Shown: positions 7,933-17,300, counted from the first letter of the stretch. The stretch is 64,000 nt of DNA from Aridibaculum aurantiacum (GCF_017355875.1 NZ_JAFEWC010000001.1:496001-560000), one strand, 5' to 3'. Notes: a model not told the origin generated them from the sequence alone. Program-made: numbers and translations.

Positions 7933-8505
7933 AAGCGCTCTTTTGTTCTTCTGTGTTAAGTTTTTCCTTCTGCACCCGGAATGTGAATAACTTGAAATTG
8001 AAAACGCAGTGCAGCTTTTTAAGCCAGCATCTTATATATCATAATAAATTTCCACCTCAGTTTTTAGCATATCACCGCTATAGTATATGTGTGATAGAGG
8101 TTTGCTCAGGTACATTTTTTCTCCTTAACTCCAGGATCCACATGTATAAGTAGTCTACAAGTATGATTAACTTTTTCATGTCCTATCTTTTTGCAAGTAG
8201 ACACTGCAAGGGCTTGTACCGCTGCTGCAGCAGGTGAATTTTTAATCATCAAATCAACTATTGCTTTTTAAGCCTGTCCAACTTTTACTACTTCCGGTTT
8301 TCTAGTAGCTTGTTGCTGGTAAACTTTATGTCATGCCGACGAAGGAGGCATCCCCTGGTTTCTTGTTTGGTGTCTGTAGTTTTTTGAAGGGGAGATCCCT
8401 CGAACCTCGGGATGACAAAGCAGTTTTGTCTGCTATCGAGGTAGCAATTATTCTGCTGTCATGCTAGTATGATTTTGGTGCAATGAACCTAAAGAATGCC
8501 TGTTA
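7933..8505. other. Intergenic region, no gene seen
   Basis: About 570 bases without a convincing gene: the short ORFs have no family features or promoter. It holds one copy of the TGTCATGCCGAC hairpin repeat (8329-8417) and otherwise AT-rich sequence. Confidence 0.6.
8329..8417. repeat. TGTCATGCCGAC hairpin repeat, copy 1
   Basis: The left arm starts TGTCATGCCGACGAAGGAGG (8329) and the right arm (about 8391-8417) is its imperfect inverted copy, ending CTCGGGATGACA. Related arms occur at 54855, 55019, 61218, 61295 and 61362. It looks like a short palindromic interspersed element, with arms of about 26 nt and a variable centre. Confidence 0.75.
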
Positions 8506-9189
8506 ATGAATGAACCAGCCAGGCCTGTTGTTTCACTTAGCATCAGAAAGTTGGACAAGAAATCATTACCTGCAGTGCACTTACATCGTAAACAAAATCA
8601 TCACTATACATTGAATTCTTTATCTCAAACTATCGCCGTTCTGTCTGCTATGATCTCACCCGTGGTGCTTATCATGGCAAGTGGTTCGCTCATACTTACC
8701 ACCTCGCAGCGGCTTAGTCGTTCTATAGAAAGAACCCGCACATTAAGTGATCAAATGCGGGATATGATAAAAGAAAGCACAGTACAAATAAAGCCGGAAG
8801 GTGAATTAGCAGCATTGTTTGCGCAGTTGAAAATGGCAACCCGCAGGGCCCGCTTGTTACAAATGGCCATGACCATTCTTTATCTTACCCTGTTCTTCTT
8901 TATTGCAACCTGCATTAGTATAGGTGTAGTTATTCTTACCCAAACAAGTTACACGTGGTTGCCTTTCCTGCTGGGTATAGTTGGCGTGGCATTGCTATTC
9001 CTTGCTAGCATGATATTAATAAAAGAATCACGGTTGGCTATATCAGCAGTCGATATGGAAATGGATCAAACGCTTCAATTTTTCAGAACAATGCTGCCCG
9101 ACCTGGATAAAGAAGAGAAACTGAAATGGTGGCGGAAACTGGTGCCGTTTTATAGAGAAAGAAAAGAAGTAAGGCAGAACGAAATGTAA
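8506..9189 (+). CDS. DUF2721 family membrane protein
   Basis: 227 aa. The segment LSQTIAVLSAMISPVVLIMASGSLILTTSQRLSRSIERTR is the DUF2721 signature: a first membrane helix followed by an Arg-rich juxtamembrane stretch. Two further helices lie at about 125-147 and 150-172, then an amphipathic tail rich in charged residues. The first 35 residues are polar and may not all be translated. Inner-membrane protein of unknown function. It precedes the LLM oxidoreductase by 71 nt, with which it may share transcription. Confidence 0.82.
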   Translation: MNEPARPVVSLSIRKLDKKSLPAVHLHRKQNHHYTLNSLSQTIAVLSAMISPVVLIMASGSLILTTSQRLSRSIERTRTLSDQMRDMIKESTVQIKPEGELAALFAQLKMATRRARLLQMAMTILYLTLFFFIATCISIGVVILTQTSYTWLPFLLGIVGVALLFLASMILIKESRLAISAVDMEMDQTLQFFRTMLPDLDKEEKLKWWRKLVPFYRERKEVRQNEM

Positions 9190-9260
9190 ATAACGAGGAC
9201 GCTTTAGTAAAGGAATAGAAAATCATAAGTGTTCCTAGATAAATCTTTAAAGCAACAAAC

Positions 9261-10220
9261 ATGGCAATTATAGGATATCATGCTTCGCACGAACAGTTTG
9301 CACCTTCTGAACTTCTGCGTTTAGCAGTTATGGCTGAGCAGGCTGGTTTCGGTGCTATTAATTCATCCGATCACTTTCATCCGTGGAGCGAAAGGCAGGG
9401 ACATAGTGGCTATTCATTTTCCTGGTTAGGAGCTTCTATGGCCTCTACTTCTTTGCCGCATGGTGTAGTATGTGCACCGGGGCAGCGTAATCATGTAGCC
9501 ATTGTAGCACAGGCTGCTGCTACCTTATCCGAAATGTTTCCTGAGCGGTTCTGGATGTCTGTAGGAAGTGGTGAAGCTTTAAATGAAAACATTACCGGTG
9601 ATAAGTGGATCATGAAAGCGCAGCGAAATGAGCGACTAAAAGAATGCGTAGATATCATGCGCCGATTATTTGCCGGCGAAATGGTAACTCATTATGGGTT
9701 GGTAACTGTACAGCAGGCAAAGCTTTATTCATTACCTAAAGTGCCGCCGCTGCTTATAGGTGCTGCTGTAACTGATGTAACAGCCAGGTGGCTTGGTTCG
9801 TGGGCGGATGGACTTATCACAATCAATCATCCGCTGGAGCAATTGAAAAAAGTAGTAGAAGCTTTTCGTGAAGGTGGCGGAAAAGGAAAGCCGCTATACC
9901 TGAAGGCGCAGCTATCCTATGCCAGGAATGAAGAGCGGGCACTGGAAGAGGCGTATGATCAGTGGCGTACAAATGTTCTTTCGAGCGAAGTGCTGGACGA
10001 CCTGTGGCAGGTAAAGCAATATGATGCTTTGGGTGAAATGGTAACACGCGAAAAGGTGAAAGAGCTAGTCAAAATATCATCCGATCCACAGCAGCACATC
10101 AAGTGGATTCAAGAATATGTTGACCTGGGATTTGAAAAGATCATTCTGCACAACGTAGGCAAAAACCAGGAGGAGTTCATCAAAGATTTTGGTGAACACG
10201 TACTGCCAAAATTTAAATAG
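9261..10220 (+). CDS. LLM-class flavin-dependent oxidoreductase (TIGR03885-like)
   Basis: A 319-aa TIM-barrel enzyme of the luciferase-like monooxygenase class, close to the group once annotated as F420-dependent glucose-6-phosphate dehydrogenase but present in organisms lacking F420 (probable non-F420 flavinoid oxidoreductase). Seen: SSDHFHPW after strand two, the VGSGEALNE loop that binds the cofactor phosphate, the helix RNERLKECVDIMRRL, and PLLIGAAV/WADGLIT in the C-terminal half. It probably uses FMN; substrate unknown. Ends in a hairpin shared with the convergent gene. Confidence 0.85.
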   Translation: MAIIGYHASHEQFAPSELLRLAVMAEQAGFGAINSSDHFHPWSERQGHSGYSFSWLGASMASTSLPHGVVCAPGQRNHVAIVAQAAATLSEMFPERFWMSVGSGEALNENITGDKWIMKAQRNERLKECVDIMRRLFAGEMVTHYGLVTVQQAKLYSLPKVPPLLIGAAVTDVTARWLGSWADGLITINHPLEQLKKVVEAFREGGGKGKPLYLKAQLSYARNEERALEEAYDQWRTNVLSSEVLDDLWQVKQYDALGEMVTREKVKELVKISSDPQQHIKWIQEYVDLGFEKIILHNVGKNQEEFIKDFGEHVLPKFK

Positions 10221-10237
10221 ATAACAATTCATCTTTA

Positions 10238-10277
10238 GAAGTAGTAGCCTGCTCACATACTTGCAGGCTGCTACTTC
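10238..10277. terminator. Long hairpin terminator between convergent genes
   Basis: A 15-bp stem with one wobble pair (GAAGTAGTAGCCTGC, 10238-10252, with GCAGGCTGCTACTTC, 10263-10277) closes a 10-nt loop. It is followed by a pyrimidine-rich stretch and overlaps the stop codon of the minus-strand gene. Confidence 0.75.
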
Positions 10278-11155
10278 TTCTTGTTTATCGTGTGCAGATT
10301 TTCCCTCTTAAGGCCATATAAAGTAGCCTCCACATCTTTGGTTTTTTCGCAGGCAAAGTAGATCATATTATCCCTTGTGTAGGCAATGCTTTCTACCTGC
10401 CAGTCAATCTTCTTATCTGCAAGTTCTATCCGTTCTTTTTCGCCGCTAAAGAAAGTGTCTCCGCTAAAGTTTTTCAGTATCAGAATAAAAGGAAATGTAT
10501 GTCCGCTGTGGTAGCCTGTTAGGGCTAGCTCGTTACCAGCTGAATTGATACTTGCTCCGGTTATCATTCCGTCAGTAGAATATACACCTAGTGAAATAGC
10601 CACATGCTGCCCCGGTTCTTTAGATAGTTTAAAAACTTCTGTGTCTTTGTCTGTGCGTCGTTTAGTAAACAGGTACAGCGCCCCATTATGATGAATGACC
10701 GCTTCACAATCATGTTCATTGTGTTTCTTTTTTTCCACCTCTGTATGTCCCTGGAAAGAAAAAGAAATGAGTTCTGCAGTTACTTCTGTTTTCTTTTTAT
10801 CACCAATAGAAGTAAGGGCTATTCTATAAATTTTCCGTACATCACGCTGCCCATCATTATCACCTACATCTGCTACATATAGGTATTCATTATCGGAAGT
10901 GATTGCCTCCACATCTTCAAACTTTACATCTTTTATAGTCACTTCCTGTACTATGTTTCCTGATCTGTCTAATTTCATTACAGGTTGTTTTGGCTGATCA
11001 CTTACTGCCCATAAATGATCGCCTACAGCTACCAATCCTGATATTTCTTTCAGCGATTTATCCAGTTCCTTTTTTACTTCAAGTTGTGGCTGATTTTGAG
11101 CTGTTGAATTACATCCTAGAAAACCTACCAGTAGTATTGCTAATAATATCTTCAT
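10271..11155 (-). CDS. Lipoprotein, beta-propeller-like (SdiA-regulated-like)
   Basis: 294 aa. A lipoprotein signal peptide with lipobox FLGC (C15) is followed by repeated beta-blade-like segments: LKEISGLVAVGDHLWAVSD, FEDVEAITSDNEYLYVADVGDND, EHDCEAVIHHNGALYLFTK and WQVESIAYTRDNMIYFACE. The pattern of acidic-loop blades resembles SdiA-regulated or esterase-like propellers that sit outside the cytoplasmic membrane. Likely anchored in the envelope, role unknown. AGGAGAAAG before the ATG is a good ribosome site. Confidence 0.75.
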   Translation of the reverse strand: MKILLAILLVGFLGCNSTAQNQPQLEVKKELDKSLKEISGLVAVGDHLWAVSDQPKQPVMKLDRSGNIVQEVTIKDVKFEDVEAITSDNEYLYVADVGDNDGQRDVRKIYRIALTSIGDKKKTEVTAELISFSFQGHTEVEKKKHNEHDCEAVIHHNGALYLFTKRRTDKDTEVFKLSKEPGQHVAISLGVYSTDGMITGASINSAGNELALTGYHSGHTFPFILILKNFSGDTFFSGEKERIELADKKIDWQVESIAYTRDNMIYFACEKTKDVEATLYGLKRENLHTINKKK

Positions 11156-11248
11156 CTTTCTCCTGTTTTAGTTAAGCTCCTGTTTTCCTGGTTTTACACA
11201 AGACTAATATTATACCTGATGCTGGTATGAGGTGTGAAATGTGATGTT

Positions 11249-11283
11249 CGACTACAGATTACTAGGTACGAAGTACGATTGTT
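11249..11283. repeat. Degenerate heptamer array (xxxxTAC type)
   Basis: Consecutive 7-nt units CGACTAC, AGATTAC, TAGGTAC, GAAGTAC and GATTGTT fill 11249-11283; the first four share TAC in the same place. The array lies in the 225-nt gap between the divergent propeller lipoprotein and ydbS-like genes. No gene is seen in the gap. Confidence 0.55.
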
Positions 11284-11380
11284 AAGCATTCAACAACAAC
11301 CAATAACAGGTATCAACTAATAAGGATCAAGCGTCTTGGATCCATTATCAGCTAATCCTCCATAGCTCCTATCTTTACGC

Positions 11381-11908
11381 ATGCACTTTTCTAATGTACA
11401 GATACCTCTGCACGAACTGCCGCAGGTGGAAGCGGCAGATTTTCAGCCGCTGGAAAAAGAATACCTGCAGGTGCAGCGGATAACTTATATCATTACTACC
11501 ATCATTGTTTTGCTGGCTCTTACTGCAGCTATATTCTTTATTGATGATCTGCAGCAGTACGAGATCATTATTCCTGCTGCTGCACTATTTGTTATCATTA
11601 CCATTGTTGGGTGGCTCGCAACCCGGTTAAATTATTCTTTTAGTGGCTATGCTATAAGGGAGCAGGATGTACTGTATAGAAGCGGATGGTTTACTCGCCG
11701 TACCCGTATTGTACCACTTAATCGTGTGCAGCACGTAAGTGTGCAGTCGGGGCCCATTGAAAGGAAGTATAAGCTAGCTTCTGTTTCTATTTATACTGCA
11801 GGTGCAGAACAAGCCGATTTCACTATAAAAGGAATCACAAACGAAACTGCTGTACAAGTAAAGGATTGGATCACCAACCAAATGCATGGAAGAGACAACA
11901 CCCTTTGA
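11381..11908 (+). CDS. PH domain-containing membrane protein (YdbS-like)
   Basis: 175 aa with two membrane helices (about 34-54 and 60-82) followed by one bacterial PH (bPH2) domain: GYAIREQDVLYRSGWFTRRTRIVPLNRVQHVSVQSGPIERKYKLASVSIYTAG. This is the YdbS architecture. YdbS/YdbT pairs are implicated in envelope stress or bacteriocin resistance in Bacillus; the role here is not known. The stop overlaps the next start by 23 nt, so the two are translationally coupled. Confidence 0.87.
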   Translation: MHFSNVQIPLHELPQVEAADFQPLEKEYLQVQRITYIITTIIVLLALTAAIFFIDDLQQYEIIIPAAALFVIITIVGWLATRLNYSFSGYAIREQDVLYRSGWFTRRTRIVPLNRVQHVSVQSGPIERKYKLASVSIYTAGAEQADFTIKGITNETAVQVKDWITNQMHGRDNTL

Positions 11909-13379
11909 TCAACCCGATTTTGCTGTTCCGCAACGACAGTCGCCAGCCGCTATCATCATCATGATGCTTAGGGCAGCATTGGTTATGCTGAAGACATTCT
12001 GGCCTGCGTTGCTCGTAATACTTGTAAGGACAAATAAGGTAAGTGAAGCGCCTAAACTTCTAATTATGATTGGTGCTTTGGGTGTGCTTACTGTGGGGGT
12101 GGCTCTTATTCGTTATTTCTTCTACTACTTTCATGTGCACAACGATAATTTGGTTATCAGGACAGGCTGGATAAAAAAGAAGACGATGAGCATTCCGCTG
12201 AAGAGCATGCAGGCTGTGCACCTGGAGCAGAATGTATGGCAGCAGGTATTTGGCGTGGCCCGGGTGTCATTTGATAGTGCAGGCTCAGAAAAAGTGGAAG
12301 CAAAGATTGATGCGCTGCAAATGAAGAAAGCCGAACAGTTGAAACAGCTTTTGCTTTCGCATGCTGCCGGTGAACCAACAGCAGTTGAACAACAGGAGGT
12401 AGTACAAGCACCTGTTTATCGTTTAGAAGCTGCAGACCTGCTAAAGCTGAGTCTTTCTGCCAATCATTTAGAAGCCTTTCTTATTCTTGTTGCGCTTAGT
12501 CTCAACCTGCTCGACGACCTGAAGAAAGCTTTTGAAATAGACGGCTGGCAGTGGATGGAAAGAGTAGGAGGTGAAATGGAAAACAATATGACTGTAGCAG
12601 TGACTGTTCTACTTCTTTTTGCTGCATTTGTTTCTGTTGCTTATTCTTCATTCAGAACGGTTATTAAGTACTTCAATTTTACACTGCAAAGCGAACACAA
12701 AAAATGGAAGATCAGCTTTGGCTTGCTGAACCGTCAGCAGCGCATCATACCGCACAATAAAATACAGGTGTACAGCTGGCACACCAACTGGCTACGTTGC
12801 AAGATCAATTTTTGGATGCTCGATATAAAGACAATTGGAACATCTGCTTTGAAGGAAAAACAAAAGGTAAAGATCCCCTTAACAAATTTAGATGCCGCCA
12901 TTGGTCTTGCTAATGTATACCAGCAGGCACCGGTGCTTGTACCAAGAGAAGGATTGATGATTGAGCCTGATTATTGGAAGCGCCGCACGTTGCTCATTGC
13001 ATTACCGGTTACCCTGCTGTTAATGCTGATTGGTTACCTGGTGTTTGATTGGCACGGGCTATGGGCGGGGCTGTTGTTCTTCTATTTTGGCTATAGAAAC
13101 TACCAGTGGTATCGCAACTTTAGATGGTATGCAAATGATGAAGGACTGCAACTATACAGCGGGCTGTGGGGCAGGCGGTATACGCTGCTTTGCTGGCGCA
13201 ACGTGCAGCAGGTAAAACTCTTGGAGTCGCCCTACCAGAGGAAGCATGGTTTAGCTTCAGTGCAATTTAAAACTGCAGGAGGAGACGTAAATCTTCCTTT
13301 CATAAAACTGGAAGCTGCACAACAACTAGCTAACCTAGTTCTGTACCTGGTGGAGGATAAGAACGAGCCGTGGATGTGA
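11886..13379 (+). CDS. PH domain-containing membrane protein (YdbT-like)
   Basis: 497 aa, the partner of the YdbS-like protein. Three bPH2 domains follow pairs of membrane helices: about 75-160 (RTGWIKKKTMSIPLKSMQAVHLEQ), about 265-345 (FGLLNRQQRIIPHNKIQVYSW) and about 405-490 (SGLWGRRYTLLCWRNVQQVKL). Each carries the arginine/lysine-rich turn followed by a hydrophobic strand typical of the family. About six membrane segments are predicted. Stop codon TGA is followed seven bases later by a heptamer array. Confidence 0.87.
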   Translation: MEETTPFDQPDFAVPQRQSPAAIIIMMLRAALVMLKTFWPALLVILVRTNKVSEAPKLLIMIGALGVLTVGVALIRYFFYYFHVHNDNLVIRTGWIKKKTMSIPLKSMQAVHLEQNVWQQVFGVARVSFDSAGSEKVEAKIDALQMKKAEQLKQLLLSHAAGEPTAVEQQEVVQAPVYRLEAADLLKLSLSANHLEAFLILVALSLNLLDDLKKAFEIDGWQWMERVGGEMENNMTVAVTVLLLFAAFVSVAYSSFRTVIKYFNFTLQSEHKKWKISFGLLNRQQRIIPHNKIQVYSWHTNWLRCKINFWMLDIKTIGTSALKEKQKVKIPLTNLDAAIGLANVYQQAPVLVPREGLMIEPDYWKRRTLLIALPVTLLLMLIGYLVFDWHGLWAGLLFFYFGYRNYQWYRNFRWYANDEGLQLYSGLWGRRYTLLCWRNVQQVKLLESPYQRKHGLASVQFKTAGGDVNLPFIKLEAAQQLANLVLYLVEDKNEPWM

Positions 13380-13386
13380 GGGAGGT

Positions 13387-13414
13387 GTTAGGTGGTAGTT
13401 GTTAGGTGCGAGAT
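13387..13414. repeat. Heptamer array (GTTAGGT type)
   Basis: GTTAGGT, GGTAGTT, GTTAGGT and GCGAGAT follow one another without gaps, starting seven bases after the YdbT stop. GTTAGGT is the reverse complement (rotated) of the CCTAACA unit repeated at 61454. Confidence 0.6.
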
Positions 13415-13440
13415 GGGTGACTTTGGAGGGCCAGGCAGCT

Positions 13441-13920
13441 TTATATAAATTCCTCTGTTACTGGCACCGACAGCGATCTAGCTTTTGTAATTAACTCTTT
13501 TAGAATTTCAAAACGAAATCCATCTTTGGTTTTATTTAATTCAAACTTTTTTATTTCACCCTTAAATAAAAATACTGAAACAGGCTCAGCTAAAAATCGG
13601 AATGATTTTGCTCCTTTAATGTATGCTTTAAATTTTATTTCATCGAACAAAAATGAATCTACTTTTCTGTCCCCAAAATGAGTGTAATAAACAATAACTT
13701 CTTTTTTATCCGGGTCAAAAACTACCTGTTTAATTTTATCCTCCCAAGCATATTTAATAATAAAATAAATGATACCACCGACTGCAAAAATTATAGGAAA
13801 TTCACCAATAGAAAGAATAATCCTAAACAACCAATACGAAAAAACCATAAGACATAGTTCCCGTAGGCTTGATAATATATATCTGAATACCTTCTGATTA
13901 TCCGCTTTAAAAGACATCAT
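13441..13920 (-). CDS. AT-rich hypothetical membrane protein
   Basis: 159 aa with two hydrophobic segments (about 20-38 and 42-58) and a cytosolic part of alternating beta strands (KQVVFDPDKKEVIVYYTHFGDRKVDSFLFDEIKF). Codons are strongly A/T-ending and Lys, Ile and Phe are abundant, unlike flanking genes. That suggests recent arrival or weak selection. No family recognised. It lies beside a heptamer array and has no operon partner. Confidence 0.65.
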   Translation of the reverse strand: MMSFKADNQKVFRYILSSLRELCLMVFSYWLFRIILSIGEFPIIFAVGGIIYFIIKYAWEDKIKQVVFDPDKKEVIVYYTHFGDRKVDSFLFDEIKFKAYIKGAKSFRFLAEPVSVFLFKGEIKKFELNKTKDGFRFEILKELITKARSLSVPVTEEFI

Positions 13921-14010
13921 TCTTTTAGCTGTTTGGCTGTGGCTGTAACATTAAATTTCAATCTAAACGCAGCATTAAGTTTTATTGACTTATTCATTTA
14001 GCTACATCAG

Positions 14011-14904
14011 CTACACCGCTACTTCTGTCGATAGCAGTACCTGCCACGCTTCTGTTACTTTACCTTCATCTAATAGCTGCGCAGCATACAGGTGCACTTC
14101 CTTTTCCATATCGTCAGGAGTAAGAGAATAGTATTGAAAAATGTTCTTCAGCTTATCATCTTCATAGGCCGGATCTACAGTCGGCATATCATGTACATTT
14201 CCCAGTTGACCAAGATGATTGCCGGTAAGATAGCGGCTGGTGCGAATATTAGCCGGCAAAGCATCTATACCAATTCCCAGTTTTACATTAGGTTTTTCTA
14301 CTTTAAAAAGATTGGTCTCATCCACCTTGCAGTACCAGTCGCCGCCAAGCCGTGCCACCAGGTGAAACTTGCGCTGGTCTATCTTCCCATCTTCACCCAA
14401 TATGCTTTCATCTACATGCATCCTTAGAACCTCTGCAATTACAAGATTACCTGCTCCGCCTTCGCTTGCCAGTGCTTTTACTTCCAACACCTTGCATTCC
14501 AGCTTCACCTTTGCTTCCTGCACCATTGGTGGTTTTAACACAGTAGCAGGTATGGCTGTAAAACCAGCTTTATTAAATTCATTTACTTCTTTTGGAAACT
14601 CACAACTCGCAAGACTTACCTGCTGCACCATATCATAGTCGCAGATATTAATGACTACCTCAGGCACCTCAAGTACATTTTCAAGCGTATGTTTGGTTGT
14701 ATTGTCACGTACTCTGCGTGCAGGACTGAATATAACAACAGGAGGATTGGAAGAAAACAGGTTGAAGAAACTGAACGGGCTCAGGTTCACATTTCCTGCC
14801 CTGTCTATTGTGCTTGCAAAACATATAGGACGCGGAGCAATTGCATGCTGTAGCCATTGTTGCCTTTCTACCGGTGCCAGTTGTTGCAGGTCAATTGTTT
14901 TCAT
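14011..14904 (-). CDS. Flavin reductase-like FMN-binding split-barrel protein
   Basis: 297 aa. The first 200 residues are a flavin-reductase-like split barrel: HAIAPRPICFASTIDRAGNVNLSPFSFFNLFSSNPPVVIFSP is the classic FMN-phosphate-binding stretch, then TLENVLEVPEVVINICDYDMVQQVSLASCEFP. It may reduce FMN with NAD(P)H or bind FMN in an oxygenase system. The C-terminal 90 residues are an added helical extension. I start at ATG 14904 (MKTIDLQQLAP); the upstream extension is basic and not conserved in character. Confidence 0.85.
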   Translation of the reverse strand: MKTIDLQQLAPVERQQWLQHAIAPRPICFASTIDRAGNVNLSPFSFFNLFSSNPPVVIFSPARRVRDNTTKHTLENVLEVPEVVINICDYDMVQQVSLASCEFPKEVNEFNKAGFTAIPATVLKPPMVQEAKVKLECKVLEVKALASEGGAGNLVIAEVLRMHVDESILGEDGKIDQRKFHLVARLGGDWYCKVDETNLFKVEKPNVKLGIGIDALPANIRTSRYLTGNHLGQLGNVHDMPTVDPAYEDDKLKNIFQYYSLTPDDMEKEVHLYAAQLLDEGKVTEAWQVLLSTEVAV

Positions 14905-15011
14905 GTATGCGAATATAAAGAACCCACGCTTCCTGCTTCTACCATTCAACTACCACTAGCACCTATCCTTGTTCTGGCAATCGCTTATCTTGCGCACCAC
15001 AATACAACTAC

Positions 15012-16241
15012 ATGGCAAAGATCTCTCCTTTCAAAGCGTTACGACCACAGGTAGCATTGGCTGAAAAAGTTGCTTCTCGTCCTTACGATGTGCTTAACAG
15101 CCAGGAAGCAAAAGCAGAAGCTGCAGGTAATCCATATTCTTTTTTACATATCACCAAAAGCGAGATAGACCTGGATGACCTGGCTGACATTCATACACCT
15201 GAAGTTTACGAAAAAGCAAAGGAGAACCTACAAGCCTTTATCAGCAATGGCACCTTGTTCAGGGAAGATAAGCCTTGCTACTACATTTACCAGTTGATCA
15301 TGAATGGCCGCAGCCAAACAGGTCTTGTGTGCGGAAGTTCAGTAGATGATTACGAGAATGATATCATCAAGAAGCATGAGTTTACACGGCCTGAGAAAGA
15401 GCAGGACAGGATCAATCACATAAAAACCAGCGGTGCACAAACAGGCAATGTTTTTCTTGCTTACCGGGATGTGGAAGCGGTAAATGTGCTGGTAGAGCAA
15501 TGGAAAAAGGATAACGAGCCCGTGTATGATTTTGTAGCAGAAGATGACATTCAGCATACGGTATGGGTGGTAAACAATGATGACACCATTAGCCATATCT
15601 CCTCACTTTTTGAAGAAGAAGTTCCTTATACATATATAGCCGATGGGCATCATAGAGCAGCCTCTGCGGCCAAAGTGCGCAAGGCATTGGGAGCCGACGC
15701 CAAGCCTGAAGCGGATTATTTTTTAACCACGCTTTTCCCTGCTAACCAGCTGCATATAATGGACTATAACAGGGTGGTTAAAGACCTGAATGGATTAACC
15801 GAAGAAGAATTGCTGGAAAAGATTGGTAAGAATTTTGCCATAGAGAAGGCCGATGCAGCAGTAAAACCTGGAGCTCTACATGAGTTTGGACTGTACATGG
15901 GTGGTAACTGGTACACTTTAACAGCTAAAGAAGGAAGTTATTCTGATGATCCAATTGGTGTACTTGATATAACCATTTTGCAAGAAAAGGTATTGGACCC
16001 GGTGTTAGGAATCAAGGACCAGCGTACGGATAAGCGGATAGATTTTGTGGGTGGTATAAGAGGAATAGGAGAGCTGGAGAAAAGGGTGAACAGCGGCGAA
16101 TGGGCATTAGCCATCAGCCTGTACCCGGTAAGCATCCAGCAATTATTTGATATAGCAGACAGTGGAAATGTAATGCCGCCAAAGAGTACCTGGTTCGAAC
16201 CAAAATTGAGGGATGGTCTTTTGACCCACCTTATCTACTAA
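15012..16241 (+). CDS. DUF1015 family protein
   Basis: A 409-aa protein matching DUF1015 throughout: MAKISPFKALRP, ASRPYDVLN, FTRPEKEQDRINHIKTSGAQTGNVFLAY and the hallmark YIADGHHRAASA. The family is widespread, often lies near serine or phosphoserine metabolism genes, and has been proposed to act as a kinase or SAM-related enzyme. The HH pair in ADGHHR may bind metal. Start ATG is 14 nt after a TATCTTGC -7-like box. A TPR protein follows after 45 nt. Confidence 0.88.
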   Translation: MAKISPFKALRPQVALAEKVASRPYDVLNSQEAKAEAAGNPYSFLHITKSEIDLDDLADIHTPEVYEKAKENLQAFISNGTLFREDKPCYYIYQLIMNGRSQTGLVCGSSVDDYENDIIKKHEFTRPEKEQDRINHIKTSGAQTGNVFLAYRDVEAVNVLVEQWKKDNEPVYDFVAEDDIQHTVWVVNNDDTISHISSLFEEEVPYTYIADGHHRAASAAKVRKALGADAKPEADYFLTTLFPANQLHIMDYNRVVKDLNGLTEEELLEKIGKNFAIEKADAAVKPGALHEFGLYMGGNWYTLTAKEGSYSDDPIGVLDITILQEKVLDPVLGIKDQRTDKRIDFVGGIRGIGELEKRVNSGEWALAISLYPVSIQQLFDIADSGNVMPPKSTWFEPKLRDGLLTHLIY

Positions 16242-16286
16242 ATGAATCTGAACAGGGGCTGCTTGTTTCAATTTTAATAAAGAAGT

Positions 16287-17300
16287 ATGAAGAAGATCGT
16301 AATAATGTTATTGTTGGCTGTCACCACGACGGCCGTTGCTCAAGCACAAAATCCTGCCGAACTACACGAAACAGCTAAGACTTTTTTACGGCAGGGTGAT
16401 TACGAAAATTCAATACTTGTACTGAACCGCGCACTGCAGCAGGATCCCAATAATTTGGAGATGACAAAGGATCTTCTGTTTTCTTATTACCTGAAGCGCG
16501 ATTTTGCAAAGGCGCTGGAAATAGGAAAGCCGCTGGTGGAAAAGCCAAATGTAGATGTTCCTGCTTTTCATATGATGGGGCTGGTATATAAATCAATAGC
16601 TGATAATAAAGAGGCGGAGAAGCTGTACAAGAGAGCAATAAAGATGTTTCCAAACGAAGGGATCTTGTACAGCGAGTATGGCGAAATGATCATGGATAAA
16701 GATCCTGAAGGCGCACTAAAGCTATTTGAAAAAGGAATTGAGATTGACCCGAACCATAGCAGCAACTACTATTTTGTAAGTAAGCAATATGCACAGCGCG
16801 GAGAAATTTTGTGGAGTATGCTGTATGGCGAAATGTTCCTGAACATGGAAAGCTTTACGCCGCGTGCCACTGAAACCAAGAACCTGCTGCTCGACCAATA
16901 CAAGAAGTTTTACCTGGCTAGCAATGCTGCTGCTTCTTATAATGCTAAAAAAGCAAATGATTTTACCAAAGCTGTAGCTGATGTTCTGGCCCAGCAGCAG
17001 TCGCAAACATCTTTTGGCATCACACCTGAAACGCTCACCATTATACGTACACATTTCATCTTAGACTGGTACGAAAAGCATGGCGATAAGTATCCATTCA
17101 GGCTGTTTGAGCACCAACGCCAGCTACTGCAGGAAGGCCTTTTTGAAGCTTATAATTTCTGGCTTTTTGGTCCCGCTGCAAACCTGCGTACTTACCAGAC
17201 ATGGAGCCAGTTTCACAAAGAAGAGCTAGATGCTTACCTGGCCTTTGCCCGCAGCAAAGTTTTCAAAGTACCTGAAGGACAGCAGTACAGGGTTTTCTAA
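16287..17300 (+). CDS. Secreted TPR-repeat protein
   Basis: 337 aa with a signal peptide (MKKIVIMLLLAVTTTAVAQAQ) and at least four tetratricopeptide repeats between residues 25 and 165 (for example AKTFLRQGDYENSILVLNRALQQDPNN and AEKLYKRAIKMFPNEGILYSEYGEMIMDKDPEGAL). The C-terminal half is helical but not repetitive, with an aromatic-rich end. Likely a periplasmic adaptor for protein contacts. Genes of this type recur after DUF1015 genes in Bacteroidota. Confidence 0.8.
   Translation: MKKIVIMLLLAVTTTAVAQAQNPAELHETAKTFLRQGDYENSILVLNRALQQDPNNLEMTKDLLFSYYLKRDFAKALEIGKPLVEKPNVDVPAFHMMGLVYKSIADNKEAEKLYKRAIKMFPNEGILYSEYGEMIMDKDPEGALKLFEKGIEIDPNHSSNYYFVSKQYAQRGEILWSMLYGEMFLNMESFTPRATETKNLLLDQYKKFYLASNAAASYNAKKANDFTKAVADVLAQQQSQTSFGITPETLTIIRTHFILDWYEKHGDKYPFRLFEHQRQLLQEGLFEAYNFWLFGPAANLRTYQTWSQFHKEELDAYLAFARSKVFKVPEGQQYRVF

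Noticed and set aside
7732-7959. 75-aa plus-strand ORF
   Set aside because: Antisense to the 55-aa DPNH gene, which has a motif match and a promoter.
8222-8233. CTGCTGCAGCAG palindrome in an intergenic region
   Set aside because: Simple trinucleotide-like composition, no gene nearby to which it could be an operator.
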